A stretch of DNA of 64,000 nucleotides from assembly GCF_001665625.1 (NCBI RefSeq), contig NZ_LZSY01000002.1:1-64000 (forward strand), given 5' to 3'. Source of the stretch: Mycolicibacterium peregrinum (lineage in GTDB: Bacteria; Actinomycetota; Actinomycetes; Mycobacteriales; Mycobacteriaceae). Of the stretch, positions 41,493 to 50,836 are shown in pieces. The position numbers and the translations under genes are program-made. The notes under the pieces are model-generated. The model was not told the origin of the DNA. It did not search any database and worked only from the letters and a program-made list of their open reading frames with translations. Position 1 is the stretch's first letter. The number at the start of each line of letters is the position of its first letter.

Positions 41493-41553
41493 ACGCTTGC
41501 CGCGTGGCTGAAACGCGGGCCGGAGATTCTCGTCGAGACCAAAGGAGCTCGAC

Positions 41554-42897
41554 GTGCCCGAAATCGATCCGGCTGCCACTGCCTGGCTGCTGGCCAGCAC
41601 CGCGCTGGTCCTGCTGATGACCCCCGGCCTCGCCATCTTCTACGGCGGCATGGTCCGCACCACCGGCGTGCTCAACATGATCATGATGAGCTTCATCTCG
41701 ATCCCGCTGGTCACGGTGGCCTGGCTGCTGGTCGGCTACACCTTGGCGTTCTCGGATGACGCGGGTGGCGGCTTCATCGGCGGGCTGCAGCACTTCGGCA
41801 TGCTCGGCATCACGCCCGGCACCGCCCACGGCGCGGTGCCGGAGCTGCTGTTCGCGACGTTCCAGCTGACCTTCGCGATCATCACCGCGGCCCTGGTCAG
41901 TGGGGCCATCGCGGACCGGGCGAAGTTCGCCGCCTGGATCGTGTTCGTCCCGCTGTGGGCCGTCGCGGTGTACGCCGTCGTCGCGCACTGGGTCTGGGGT
42001 CCCGGCGGCTGGCTGGCCGGCCTCGGCGTCCTCGACTACGCGGGCGGCCTCGTCGTCGAGATCGTCTCCGGCTCCTCGGCCCTGGCGCTGGCCTTGGTGC
42101 TCGGCCCCCGCATCGGCTTCAAACAGGACGCGATGCGCCCGCACAACCTGCCCTTCGTGCTGCTCGGCGTCGGCCTGCTGTGGTTCGGCTGGTTCGGCTT
42201 CAACGCGGGCTCGGCGCTGGCCGCCAACGGCACCGCCGCCGCGATCTTCCTCAACACCCTGGTCGCCGGCTGCCTGGGCATGCTCGGCTGGCTGACGGTC
42301 GAACAGGTCCGCGACGGCAAGCCCACCACCTTCGGCGCGGCCTCCGGCGTGGTGGCCGGCCTGGTGGCGATCACCCCGTCGTGCGGCACCGTCAACACGC
42401 TCGGCGCGGTCGTGGTCGGCCTGGCCGCCGGTGTGGTGTGTTCCTTTGCAATCGGCCTGAAGTTCCGCTTCGGGTACGACGACTCGCTCGACGTGGTGGG
42501 CGTGCACTTCGTCGGCGGCGTGGTCGGCGTGCTGCTGATCGGATTCCTGGCCACCGAGGTGATGACCCAGGGCCCGCAGGGCCTCTTCTACGGCGGCGGG
42601 CTGACGCAGTTGGGTAAGCAGCTGCTCGCTGCGGTCGTCGTGGCCGCCTACGCCTTCACCATGTCCTACCTCTTGGCCAAGGCCATCGACCGGTTCATGG
42701 GCTTCCGGCTCAGTCCCGAGGATGAGACCACCGGCGTCGATTTCACCCAGCACGCCGAGTCCGCCTACGCCGAAGGTGTGCACGGGCATCTGCCTCAGCG
42801 TCGGCCCGGTTTGTTCGGTGGAACCCTGGGCCAGTTGGGCCAGCCCGGCGGCCTGACGCATCGCCCCGATCCGGCCGAGGAAGACAGCGCGGGATGA
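41554..42897 (+). CDS. amt: Ammonium transporter (Amt family)
   Basis: A 447-residue channel with eleven predicted membrane helices. Amt blocks: LMTPGLAIFYGGMVR, GPGGWLAGLGVLDYAGG, LGVGLLWFGWFGFNAGS, and DSLDVVGVHFVGGVVG. It moves ammonium across the inner membrane. GTG start at 41554 with AAAGGAG 8 nt upstream. The C-terminal cytosolic tail is long and ends Gly/Pro-rich. No glnB/glnD follows, so it is a solitary amt. It is preceded by a GlnR-type box, suggesting nitrogen control. Confidence 0.94.
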   Translation: MPEIDPAATAWLLASTALVLLMTPGLAIFYGGMVRTTGVLNMIMMSFISIPLVTVAWLLVGYTLAFSDDAGGGFIGGLQHFGMLGITPGTAHGAVPELLFATFQLTFAIITAALVSGAIADRAKFAAWIVFVPLWAVAVYAVVAHWVWGPGGWLAGLGVLDYAGGLVVEIVSGSSALALALVLGPRIGFKQDAMRPHNLPFVLLGVGLLWFGWFGFNAGSALAANGTAAAIFLNTLVAGCLGMLGWLTVEQVRDGKPTTFGAASGVVAGLVAITPSCGTVNTLGAVVVGLAAGVVCSFAIGLKFRFGYDDSLDVVGVHFVGGVVGVLLIGFLATEVMTQGPQGLFYGGGLTQLGKQLLAAVVVAAYAFTMSYLLAKAIDRFMGFRLSPEDETTGVDFTQHAESAYAEGVHGHLPQRRPGLFGGTLGQLGQPGGLTHRPDPAEEDSAG

Positions 42898-43117
42898 ACC
42901 GGGCGGCGCTGTTTGTCGTAATGCCGAGTAGGGTCTAACTAACCGGCGCCGGCGCGCAGCATGCCGTCGCGGTCCGACCAGATTCTAGCGGCGCAGCTAA
43001 TGCGGTCAGGTGTAACGATCGACCTGGTTACGCCGAAAAAGGTTCTAGTTGTCGGTTCGTGCGGAATGTGTGCGCAATGGCGACAAAGGCAGTGCAGCAA
43101 ACACATTGGAGGGCTTG

Positions 43118-44731
43118 GTGGACATCGTATTGGGTGTGGCGATGGCACCTACGACGGTCCGCATGGTGCTGGTCGAGGGGGAGAAGGCCGACGGGGTCAC
43201 AGTCGATCACGACGTCTTCGATGTCACCGCCGGTGATGATTCGGCAACCACCACTGCGTCCGATCAGGTGGTCTCGGCCATCCTCGGAACTCAGGAGAGC
43301 GCCACATCGGGCGGGCACCATCTGAAGGCGATCGGCGTCACCTGGACGGACCATTCGGACGCCGCGGCGCTGCGCGACACACTGTCCGCGCACGGCATCG
43401 ACGACGTCATGCTGGTTTCCGAAAGTCACGCTGCCGCGGCACTGGCCCAGGCGGTCGGCCGCGCGGTCGGCTACGACACCACCGCGCTGCTGTTCATCGA
43501 CCGTGACGCCGCGACCTTGTCGGTGGTCAAGACCGACGACGGCTCGGTGGTCAAGGTGCTGGCCCAGTCGTTGCACACCACCGACGCCATGGCCGTTCTC
43601 TCCGAGATGGCCGCGGCGGTCGAGGCTTCCGACTCCGCACCGCAGGGCATCTTCGTCCTGGGCTCAGGAGTGGACGTCGCCTCAGTGAAGGCGCACCTGC
43701 AGAACTTGGTGTCGCTGCCGGTCAGCGCCCCCGACGAGCCGGAGATGGCGCTGGCCCGCGGCGCCGCGCTGGCCTCGGCCAATGCGCCGGCATTCGAGGC
43801 GACCACGGTCGGGCTGGCCTATTCGCAGGACCCCGACGGCACCACCGCCGGCAGCGCCTACGCGCTGGCCGGTCTGGCCACCGAGATGGCCCCGCTGGGC
43901 GACGCGCCGGTCGACGGTGTGGAGCTCGTCGGCGACGAGATGCCGATGGAAGGCGAGCGCAAACCGTTCCTTCTCGTCGGGTCCGCGTTGACATCGGTGT
44001 TCGTGGTTGGCGTTGTGGCCCTGGTTATTTCGCTTGCGGTGAGCATCCGGCCGACGGTCGACCAACGGCCTTCTCCGGCTCAAGGTGCGGTGGCGCCCAG
44101 CGCTCCGGCCAAACTTCCGGCACCCGCGCCGCCGCCGGAAGCGGCGGTGCCCCCGCCACCGGCTCCGCCGCCCGAGACCATCAAGGCCCCGATCCCGGTC
44201 GTCCAGGAAGCCCCGGCGCCCGCACCGCAGGCGCCGCCGCGCACGGTCTACGTCGAGCAGCCCGCCGCGGCCCCGCCGCCGGCACCCGAGGCGCCCGCTC
44301 CGGCCCCCGAAGCCCCGCCGCCGGCCCCGGAGCCTGTGGCGCCGCCGCCGGCACCGATCTACAACCCGCCGGCGCCGTACATCCCGCCGCTGGTGGTACT
44401 GCCGCCTGCGCCGCGGCTGCCGAACATCTTCCGTCCTCCGTGGGACCCGCCGCAGCGTCAGCGGCCGTGGGATCCGCCGTCGCGCCACGAACCCCAGACC
44501 CCGCAGTGGCCGGGCTCGGGCTCGGATGACTGGAACCCTGGTCGGGGGTCCGGCGATTGGAACCCCGGTCGGAATTCGGGCGACTGGAACCCCGGCCGCT
44601 CGGGCGGCTCGGGTGACTGGAACCCGGGTAGCTCGGGATCGGGTGACTGGAACCCTGGCCGGTCCGGTGGTTCGCGCAGTGGCGGTGACGGTGGAGGGCT
44701 GTGGCCCTTCCCGTCGTTCGGTGGGCACTGA
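43118..44731 (+). CDS. DUF7159-type membrane protein with Pro-rich and DWNPGR-repeat tail, paralogue 2
   Basis: A 537-residue protein. The N-terminal ATPase-like degenerate domain begins DIVLGVAMAPTTVRMVLVEG and ends IFVLGSGVDVASVKAHL with PDEPEMALARGAALASA, a pattern close to the Hsp70 adenosine motif plus closing helix. One membrane helix follows (SALTSVFVVGVVALVISLAV at about 290-312), then about 150 residues of Pro/Ala and five DWNPG repeats. GTG at 43118 with GGAGGG upstream is chosen; the frame extends to 43049 without a better site. Function unknown. Confidence 0.72.
   Translation: MDIVLGVAMAPTTVRMVLVEGEKADGVTVDHDVFDVTAGDDSATTTASDQVVSAILGTQESATSGGHHLKAIGVTWTDHSDAAALRDTLSAHGIDDVMLVSESHAAAALAQAVGRAVGYDTTALLFIDRDAATLSVVKTDDGSVVKVLAQSLHTTDAMAVLSEMAAAVEASDSAPQGIFVLGSGVDVASVKAHLQNLVSLPVSAPDEPEMALARGAALASANAPAFEATTVGLAYSQDPDGTTAGSAYALAGLATEMAPLGDAPVDGVELVGDEMPMEGERKPFLLVGSALTSVFVVGVVALVISLAVSIRPTVDQRPSPAQGAVAPSAPAKLPAPAPPPEAAVPPPPAPPPETIKAPIPVVQEAPAPAPQAPPRTVYVEQPAAAPPPAPEAPAPAPEAPPPAPEPVAPPPAPIYNPPAPYIPPLVVLPPAPRLPNIFRPPWDPPQRQRPWDPPSRHEPQTPQWPGSGSDDWNPGRGSGDWNPGRNSGDWNPGRSGGSGDWNPGSSGSGDWNPGRSGGSRSGGDGGGLWPFPSFGGH
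44525..44661 (+). repeat. Tandem DWNPGR-coding repeats
   Basis: Five copies of a GDWNPGR/S-type unit of 8 to 12 codons at about residues 470-515 of the upstream gene's product. Copy number may vary between strains because DNA identity between units is high. Confidence 0.8.
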
Positions 44732-44749
44732 CGCCAATCGCGTCGAATG

Positions 44750-44794
44750 CAACGCCATGGTTGTCCGCAGCGCGCGACCACGACCATGGCGTTG
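44750..44794. terminator. Hairpin terminator candidate after the DWNPGR gene
   Basis: CAACGCCATGGT (44750-44761) and ACCATGGCGTTG (44783-44794) form a perfect 12-bp stem around 21 nt. It starts 19 nt after the stop at 44731. No U tract. Confidence 0.6.
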
Positions 44795-44896
44795 ATCTCG
44801 TGGGTCTAGGCCTCCGCCTCCAACCGTTACCTGACGTTGGCCTGCCGCTCAGTGTCACGTAGCGGCTAGCTCATCCTCGGCGCCTATCCAGGCAGT

Positions 44897-46228
44897 ATGC
44901 GATGCACCGTATTCGGTACCGGCTATCTGGGCGCGACACATGCGGCGGGGATGGCCGAGCTCGGCCACGAGGTGATCGGGGTCGACATCGACCCGGGCAA
45001 GGTGGCCAAACTCGCTGCCGGGGACATCCCGTTCTACGAGCCCGGTCTGCGCAAGGTGCTCAACGACAACCTGAGTGCCGGACGGCTGCGGTTCACCACC
45101 GACTATGACGAGGCTGCCGACTTCGCCGATGTGCATTTCCTCGGCGTCGGCACCCCGCAGAAGAAAGGCGAATACAGCGCCGATCTGCGCCACGTGCACG
45201 CCGTCATCGACACCCTGGTGCCACGCCTGCGCCGCAACGCGGTGATCGTCGGCAAGTCGACCGTCCCGGTCGGCACGTCCGCCGACCTGGCCGACCGGGC
45301 CCGCGGACTCGCCCCGGCGGGCGTCGACGTCGAGGTGGCCTGGAACCCGGAGTTCCTCCGTGAGGGCTACGCCGTGCACGACACCCTGCACCCGGATCGC
45401 ATTGTGGTTGGGGTGCAGCATGATTCACTGCGCGCCGAGACCGCGGTGCGCGAACTCTACGCGCCGTTGATCGAGGACGGGGTGCCGTTCCTGGTCACCG
45501 ATCTCCAGACCGCCGAGCTGGTCAAGGTGTCGGCCAACGCGTTCCTGGCCACCAAGATCTCCTTCATCAACGCGATCTCCGAAGTGTGCGAGGCCGCCGG
45601 CGCCGACGTGACACTGCTGGCCGACGCCCTGGGTTACGACCCACGCATCGGGCGGCGATTCCTCAACGCCGGCTTGGGTTTCGGTGGCGGCTGCCTGCCC
45701 AAGGACATCCGCGCCTTCATGGCCCGCGCCGGTGAATTGGGCGCCAACCACGCCCTGACCTTCCTGCGCGAGGTCGACAGCATCAACATGCGCCGTCGCA
45801 CCGCCATGGTGGAGCTGACCACCCGGGCCTGCGGGGGATCACTGCTCGGCGCCAACATCGCCGTCCTCGGCGCGGCGTTCAAACCCGAGTCCGACGATGT
45901 GCGCGACTCGCCCGCCCTCAACGTCGCCGGCATGCTGCAGCTGAACGGGGCCGCGGTCAACGTGTACGACCCCAAGGCCATGGACAACTCGCAGCGGGTG
46001 TTCCCCACACTGAATTACTCCACTTCGGTCATCGAAGCCTGCGACCGGGCCGACGCGGTGCTGGTGCTCACCGAGTGGGCCGAGTTCGTCGACCTGGACC
46101 CGGCCGAGCTGGCCGACACGGTGCGGGTCAAAGTCGTTGTGGACGGCCGCAATTGCCTGGATGCCGAGCGGTGGCGGGCAGCCGGGTGGCGGGTGTACGC
46201 GCTGGGACGGCCCGTCGCCACTGTTTGA
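44897..46228 (+). CDS. udgA: UDP-glucose 6-dehydrogenase
   Basis: A 443-residue NAD-dependent enzyme that oxidises UDP-glucose to UDP-glucuronate. The Rossmann loop is FGTGYLGATHAAGMAELGHE. NPEFLREGYAVHD, the catalytic Cys in GFGGGCLPKDIRAFM (about residue 266) and AFKPESDDVRDSPALNV are diagnostic. Likely supplies glucuronate for envelope glycans. ATG at 44897; TATCCA ends 6 nt upstream. Syntenic with M. tuberculosis udgA after dcd. Confidence 0.94.
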   Translation: MRCTVFGTGYLGATHAAGMAELGHEVIGVDIDPGKVAKLAAGDIPFYEPGLRKVLNDNLSAGRLRFTTDYDEAADFADVHFLGVGTPQKKGEYSADLRHVHAVIDTLVPRLRRNAVIVGKSTVPVGTSADLADRARGLAPAGVDVEVAWNPEFLREGYAVHDTLHPDRIVVGVQHDSLRAETAVRELYAPLIEDGVPFLVTDLQTAELVKVSANAFLATKISFINAISEVCEAAGADVTLLADALGYDPRIGRRFLNAGLGFGGGCLPKDIRAFMARAGELGANHALTFLREVDSINMRRRTAMVELTTRACGGSLLGANIAVLGAAFKPESDDVRDSPALNVAGMLQLNGAAVNVYDPKAMDNSQRVFPTLNYSTSVIEACDRADAVLVLTEWAEFVDLDPAELADTVRVKVVVDGRNCLDAERWRAAGWRVYALGRPVATV

Positions 46229-46254
46229 CGCTTGTAGAACAAATTCCGCGGTCG

Positions 46255-46260
46255 TAGGCT
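46255..46260 (+). promoter_or_regulatory. Candidate leaderless -10 element of the P450 gene (TAGGCT)
   Basis: TAGGCT ends 6 nt before the ATG at 46267. Confidence 0.5.
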
Positions 46261-46266
46261 CGGGCC

Positions 46267-47583
46267 ATGCGGGAACGAATCCGGTGGATGGCCCTGCACG
46301 GGGTGGTTAGAGGCATTTCTGCGGTCGGCATACGTCGCGGGGATCCGCAGGCTCGGTTGATCGCCGACCCGGCGGTGCGGGCCGACCCGGCGCCCTTCGC
46401 CGACGAGATGCGCCGGCACGGGCCGCTTGTGCGCGGCCGCGCCCTCCTGATGACCTTCGACCACGACGTGGCCACCGACCTGCTGCGCTCCGACGACTTC
46501 CGGGTGTCGCGGCTCGGCGGCAACCTGCCGAAGCCGTTGCGCTGGGTGGCCGACAAGACCGACACCGGGATGCTGCATCCGCTGCTGCCGCCGTCGCTGC
46601 TCGCGACGGAGCCGCCCGATCACACCCGCTACCGCAAGCTGGTCTCCTCGGTGTTCACCACCCGCGCGGTGGCCCGGCTGCGGGAAGGTGTCCAGGAAAC
46701 CGCGAACACCCTGCTGGACTCCATGGACGACGACGCCGGAGTGGTCAACATCGTCGACCGCTACTGCGCTCAACTGCCCGTCGCGGTGATCAGCGACATC
46801 CTGGGTGTCCCCGACGCCGATCGGCCCCAGGTCCTGCGCTTCGGTGAACTCGGCGCGCCGAGTCTCGACATCGGACTCAGCTGGCAGCAGTACCAGCAGG
46901 TGAACTCCGGCATCCACGGATTCGAGACCTGGCTGACCGATCATCTGCGCCACCTGCGGCGTAACCCCGGTGACGACCTGCTCAGCCAGATCATCGCCGC
47001 CTCCGACGCCGGCGCGGCCGGAGAGCCGCTCAACGAGTCCGAACTGCGGGCGCTGGCCGGGCTGGTGCTGGCAGCCGGATTCGAGACGACGGTCAACCTG
47101 CTGGGCAACGGCATCCGCATGCTGCTCGACCATCCTGAGCATCTGCACACCTTGGCGGCCCGCCCCGAGCTATGGCCTAACACGGTGGAAGAGATCCTGC
47201 GGCTGGACTCACCGGTGCTGATGAGCGCGCGCGTTGCCCTGCGCGACACAGAGGTGGCCGGCACCGCCGTGCAGGCCGGCGAACTCGTCATCATTCACCT
47301 GGCCGGCGCCAACCGCGACCCCGCGGTGTTCACCGACCCGCACCGCTTCGACATCGAACGCGACAACGCCGGACGGCACCTGTCGTTCTCCGGCGGCCGT
47401 CACTTCTGCCTCGGCGCGGCCTTGGCCAGAGCTGAAGGCCAGGTGGGTCTGCAGACCTTCTTCGACCGCTTTCCCGACGCGCGGGCCGCCGGCGAAGGCA
47501 GTCGCCGCGATACCCGAATTCTGCGCGGCTGGTCGACTCTGCCGATCACACTCGGAAAGGCACACACAGCGGTAGGTTCGTGA
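46267..47583 (+). CDS. Cytochrome P450
   Basis: A 438-residue P450. The heme loop is FSGGRHFCLGAALARAE with the thiolate Cys at about residue 381. The I-helix oxygen motif is LAAGFETTVNLLGN and the K-helix ExxR is EEILRLDSPV. Soluble bacterial type, needing separate ferredoxin partners. Substrate unknown. Followed 1 nt later by an MDMPI-family gene, then a SnoaL-like gene, suggesting a small pathway. TAGGCT 6 nt upstream supports the ATG. Confidence 0.93.
   Translation: MRERIRWMALHGVVRGISAVGIRRGDPQARLIADPAVRADPAPFADEMRRHGPLVRGRALLMTFDHDVATDLLRSDDFRVSRLGGNLPKPLRWVADKTDTGMLHPLLPPSLLATEPPDHTRYRKLVSSVFTTRAVARLREGVQETANTLLDSMDDDAGVVNIVDRYCAQLPVAVISDILGVPDADRPQVLRFGELGAPSLDIGLSWQQYQQVNSGIHGFETWLTDHLRHLRRNPGDDLLSQIIAASDAGAAGEPLNESELRALAGLVLAAGFETTVNLLGNGIRMLLDHPEHLHTLAARPELWPNTVEEILRLDSPVLMSARVALRDTEVAGTAVQAGELVIIHLAGANRDPAVFTDPHRFDIERDNAGRHLSFSGGRHFCLGAALARAEGQVGLQTFFDRFPDARAAGEGSRRDTRILRGWSTLPITLGKAHTAVGS
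47573..47578 (+). promoter_or_regulatory. Candidate internal leaderless -10 element (TAGGTT)
   Basis: TAGGTT lies inside the last codons of the P450 gene and ends 6 nt before the GTG at 47585. Confidence 0.4.
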
Positions 47584-47584
47584 C

Positions 47585-48337
47585 GTGGACTTCCGAGCCG
47601 CTCTGCTCGACCAGACCCGGAGCTTCGGGGAGCTGATCGCCTCCAGCGATCCGGAGACGCCGGTGCCGACCTGCCCGGACTGGACGCTCAAACAACTGTT
47701 CCGCCATGTCGGGCGCGGAAACCGTTGGGCGGCACAGATTATCTCCGAGCGCCGGGTCTCACCGCTCGATCCGCGCGAGGTCCATGACGGGAAGCCGCCC
47801 GACGATCCCGACGCTGCCATCGAGTGGCTCAACGCGGGCGCGGCCCAGGTCCTCAAGTCGGTGGACCAGATCGGCACCGACGCCAGGATCTGGACCTTCC
47901 TTGGCCCCAAACCCGCGGGCTGGTGGGTGCGGCGACGCGTCCACGAGGCGGCGGTTCACCATGCTGACGCCGCGCTGGCCGTGGGAACCGAGTTCGTGCT
48001 GCCGGCCGACCTCGCGGCCGACGCGGTCAGTGAATGGCTGGAGATCGCCACCTCCATGGCGAAGAAACGGCATGGAGAGCCGCTCGCATTCGGCACCAGC
48101 ATCCACCTGCACGCGACCGACGACGGTCTGGGGCCGACGGGGGAGTGGACGGTGGAGCACGACGAGGACGGGCTCGGGTGGGCCCACAGCCACGGCAAGG
48201 GCACCGTCGCGCTCAAGGGCCCGGCCCAGAAGCTGCTGATGGCGGTCACGCGGCGGGGCACGGCTGCCGATCTCGGGCTGGAAGTGTTCGGCGACACCGC
48301 AACCTGGGATGCGTGGCTCGACCGCACACCGTTCTGA
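47585..48337 (+). CDS. Maleylpyruvate isomerase-family (MDMPI) protein
   Basis: A 250-residue protein with an N-terminal DinB-like MDMPI domain: FRAALLDQTRSFGELIAS, VPTCPDWTLKQLFRHVGRGN, and RRRVHEAAVHHADAALAVG, which supplies the metal-binding His residues. A C-terminal MDMPI_C beta domain follows (SIHLHATDDGLGPTGEWTV). Mycothiol use is expected from the family. GTG start 1 nt after the P450 stop, with a possible internal promoter. Confidence 0.82.
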   Translation: MDFRAALLDQTRSFGELIASSDPETPVPTCPDWTLKQLFRHVGRGNRWAAQIISERRVSPLDPREVHDGKPPDDPDAAIEWLNAGAAQVLKSVDQIGTDARIWTFLGPKPAGWWVRRRVHEAAVHHADAALAVGTEFVLPADLAADAVSEWLEIATSMAKKRHGEPLAFGTSIHLHATDDGLGPTGEWTVEHDEDGLGWAHSHGKGTVALKGPAQKLLMAVTRRGTAADLGLEVFGDTATWDAWLDRTPF

Positions 48338-48343
48338 GAGGCG

Positions 48344-48349
48344 TACGTT
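48344..48349 (+). promoter_or_regulatory. Candidate leaderless -10 element (TACGTT)
   Basis: TACGTT ends 6 nt before the ATG at 48356, in the short gap after the MDMPI-family gene. Confidence 0.45.
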
Positions 48350-48355
48350 TCGTTC

Positions 48356-48724
48356 ATGACCACATCCGAGATCGCCACGGTTCTGGCCTGGCACGACGCG
48401 CTGGACGAAGACGACATCGACACCCTGATCGCGCTGTCCAGCGATGACATCGAGGTGGGCGATGCCAACGGTGCCGCCCAAGGGCACGCCGCCCTACGTG
48501 AGTGGGCTGCAACCGGCGGGGACACCGTGACGCCGGGGCGGATGTTCGTGCACGACGGCGTGGTCGTCGTCGAAGAGACCATCATGGCGGCTGACGGGAC
48601 CACCCGCACCGGTGCTGCGGCATTCCGGGTGGTGCACGATCACGTCACGTCGGCGTTCCGTCACGACACCCTGGCCGCCGCGCTGGCCGCCACCGAACTC
48701 ACCGAAAAGGATCTCGTCGGCTGA
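48356..48724 (+). CDS. SnoaL-like small protein
   Basis: A 122-residue NTF2/SnoaL fold: EIATVLAWHDALDEDDIDTL helix, DDIEVGDANGAAQGHAAL and VHDGVVVVEETIMA strands. Third gene of the P450 cluster; it could be an isomerase or hydrolase acting on the same compound, but nothing fixes the substrate. It ends 9 bp before the convergent molybdenum hydroxylase gene. Confidence 0.77.
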   Translation: MTTSEIATVLAWHDALDEDDIDTLIALSSDDIEVGDANGAAQGHAALREWAATGGDTVTPGRMFVHDGVVVVEETIMAADGTTRTGAAAFRVVHDHVTSAFRHDTLAAALAATELTEKDLVG

Positions 48725-48733
48725 TTCGACGGC

Positions 48734-50836
48734 TCACGGCAGCCCCGGCAACACCTTGTCGAGGGTCACCGGGAGCTCGCGGACCCGCACTCCGGTTGCA
48801 TGGTGGACGGCGTTGACCACTGCGGCCGCGGTACCGACGATACCGATCTCGCCGGCGCCGCGGGACCCCATCGGGTTCAGGTGCTCCTCGACCTCGTCGA
48901 GCCAGATCGCTTCGATACCAGTCACATCCGCGTGGGCGCTGAAGTGATAGGACGCGAGATCCTGCGTGACCACATGACCGAACCGGATGTCACGCACACT
49001 CTCCTCGTGCAAGGCCATGGACAGGCCCATGGTCATCCCGCCGATCAGCTGTGAGCGCAGGGTCCGTGCGTTGATCGCCCGACCCACCGAGAAAACGCCG
49101 AGCATGCGTGGGATCCGGATCTCTCCGGTGTCGGAATTGACGTGGGCCTCGACGAAGTGTGCTCCGAACGACTGCACGGTGTACTTGTCCGCGTCGGGGT
49201 TCTGCGGCGCCTCGGCCTCCGCTGTCACACCGATGTGCGGGTGATCCCCGTGCTCGCGGCGAAACTGATTGGCCGCGGCGACGATTGCCGAACCCCACGA
49301 CGTGATGCCCGACGAGCCGCCCGCCACCGAGGCCTGCGGTAGGTCGGAGTCACCGATCTGCAGATCGATTGCCTCGACGCCGCAACCGAGCGCGTCTGCG
49401 GCGATCTGGGCCAGAGCGGTCCATGTGCCGGTACCGATGTCGGCGGCACCGATCTGGACCGTATAGCGGCCTTGTCCGGTGTGGGTGACGCGGGCGGTGT
49501 TGCCTTCCATCGCCATCCCCGGGTACGTCGCTGCCGCCACGCCGGTTCCGATGAACCAATGGCCGGCCAGGCGTTTGGCGGGGCGGGGATCCCGCGGAGC
49601 CCAGTCGAACCGCTCGGCACCGAGCCTCAGGCACTCGACGAGGTGACGGCCCGACCACGGCTTGCCGGATTCGGGATCGACGTCGGGTTCGTTGCGTAAG
49701 CGCAGCTCGATCGGGTCCAGATGACAGGCGACCGCGAGCTCGTCCATCGCCACCTCCGCGGCGAACGTGCCAGGGCACTCACCCGGTGCCCGCATCCAGA
49801 ACGGGACGGCAACGTCGAGTGCGGCCAGGCGGTGCGTCGTGCGCCGGTTGGGGCTGGCGTACATCTTGCGGGAGGTGACGGCGGTCTGTTCAGCGAACTC
49901 TTTGACGGTCGAGGTCTGTTCGATCACGTCGTGCACCAGTGCGGTCAGCCGGCCGCTCTTGTCCGCGCCGAGCCGCAGCCGTTGGATGGTCGGGGTGCGG
50001 TAGCCGACGAGGGCGAACATCTGCTGTCGGGTGAGCGCCAGTTTCACCGGGCGACCCCCGGACCGTTGGGCGGCCAACAGGGCCAGGACGTCGTGGGCAT
50101 GGGGCGCGCCTTTCGACCCGAATCCGCCACCCACATGTGGTGCCACGACGCGCAGTTGCTCGGGCTCCAGGTCGAGCATCGGTGCCAGGGTCTTGCGCAC
50201 GACGTGCACGCCTTGGGTCGAGTCGTACAGCGTCACCGCCGGGCGGCCGTCGCGCATCGCCCACTGCGCGACACATGCGTGGGGTTCCATCGGGTTGTTG
50301 TGCTCTATCGGAGTCCGGTACGTCGCGTCGACCGTCACCTCGGCCGCCGCCAGTGCCGCCTCGACGTCGCCTTCGTCGGTGTCGGCGGGAAATGACGGAT
50401 TGACCGACTCGGGGGTGTACAGGCCCGGATGATGCGCGGTCAGTTCTGCGTCATGCGGTTCTCGCCGATACTCGACCCGCACCAGAGCGGCTGCCTCCCG
50501 GGCGATCTCAGCGGTCTCGGCGACCACCCCGCCGATGATCTGTCCGCGAAAATGCACCCGGTCGTCCTGCAGGATGGCCAGTTCACCGTCCGAGGTATCT
50601 GCCAGTGTCGGGGCGTCGAACACGGTCAGCAGGTCGAGGACCCCCTCCATGGCGAGGGCTGCGGTGACGTCCATGGCGGTCACCCGGCCACGTGCGATGG
50701 TGGCTTGGATCGGATGTAGATACGCCGGATGCTCGACCTGCTGCTCGAACGCGTAGCGGGCGGTACCGGTGACCTTGGCTCGGCCGTCGGCGCGGGCCAA
50801 TGGCTTTCCGATTGCGTGTGGTTCGACGAGAGTCAC
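48734..50836 (-). CDS. Molybdenum hydroxylase large subunit (xanthine dehydrogenase/aldehyde oxidase family)
   Basis: A 700-residue molybdopterin-cytosine-dinucleotide type subunit. [20 protein letters not shown] opens the family fold. [19 protein letters not shown] binds the cofactor and [20 protein letters not shown] holds the catalytic Glu near the C-terminus. It resembles PaoC/YagR more than true xanthine dehydrogenase, so an aldehyde or N-heterocycle substrate is likely. GTG at 50836 overlaps the FAD subunit stop (GTGA). Last gene of a three-subunit operon. Confidence 0.9.
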   Translation of the reverse strand: MTLVEPHAIGKPLARADGRAKVTGTARYAFEQQVEHPAYLHPIQATIARGRVTAMDVTAALAMEGVLDLLTVFDAPTLADTSDGELAILQDDRVHFRGQIIGGVVAETAEIAREAAALVRVEYRREPHDAELTAHHPGLYTPESVNPSFPADTDEGDVEAALAAAEVTVDATYRTPIEHNNPMEPHACVAQWAMRDGRPAVTLYDSTQGVHVVRKTLAPMLDLEPEQLRVVAPHVGGGFGSKGAPHAHDVLALLAAQRSGGRPVKLALTRQQMFALVGYRTPTIQRLRLGADKSGRLTALVHDVIEQTSTVKEFAEQTAVTSRKMYASPNRRTTHRLAALDVAVPFWMRAPGECPGTFAAEVAMDELAVACHLDPIELRLRNEPDVDPESGKPWSGRHLVECLRLGAERFDWAPRDPRPAKRLAGHWFIGTGVAAATYPGMAMEGNTARVTHTGQGRYTVQIGAADIGTGTWTALAQIAADALGCGVEAIDLQIGDSDLPQASVAGGSSGITSWGSAIVAAANQFRREHGDHPHIGVTAEAEAPQNPDADKYTVQSFGAHFVEAHVNSDTGEIRIPRMLGVFSVGRAINARTLRSQLIGGMTMGLSMALHEESVRDIRFGHVVTQDLASYHFSAHADVTGIEAIWLDEVEEHLNPMGSRGAGEIGIVGTAAAVVNAVHHATGVRVRELPVTLDKVLPGLP

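Noticed and set aside
41287..42861. 524-codon minus-strand frame opposite amt
   Set aside because: Shadow of the ammonium transporter; Gln/His/Gly-rich nonsense composition and no start signal.
43011..43034. Inverted repeat GTAAC...GTTAC upstream of the DWNPGR gene as an operator
   Set aside because: The arms are short, spacing is 10 nt and no second copy is near. Too weak to list.
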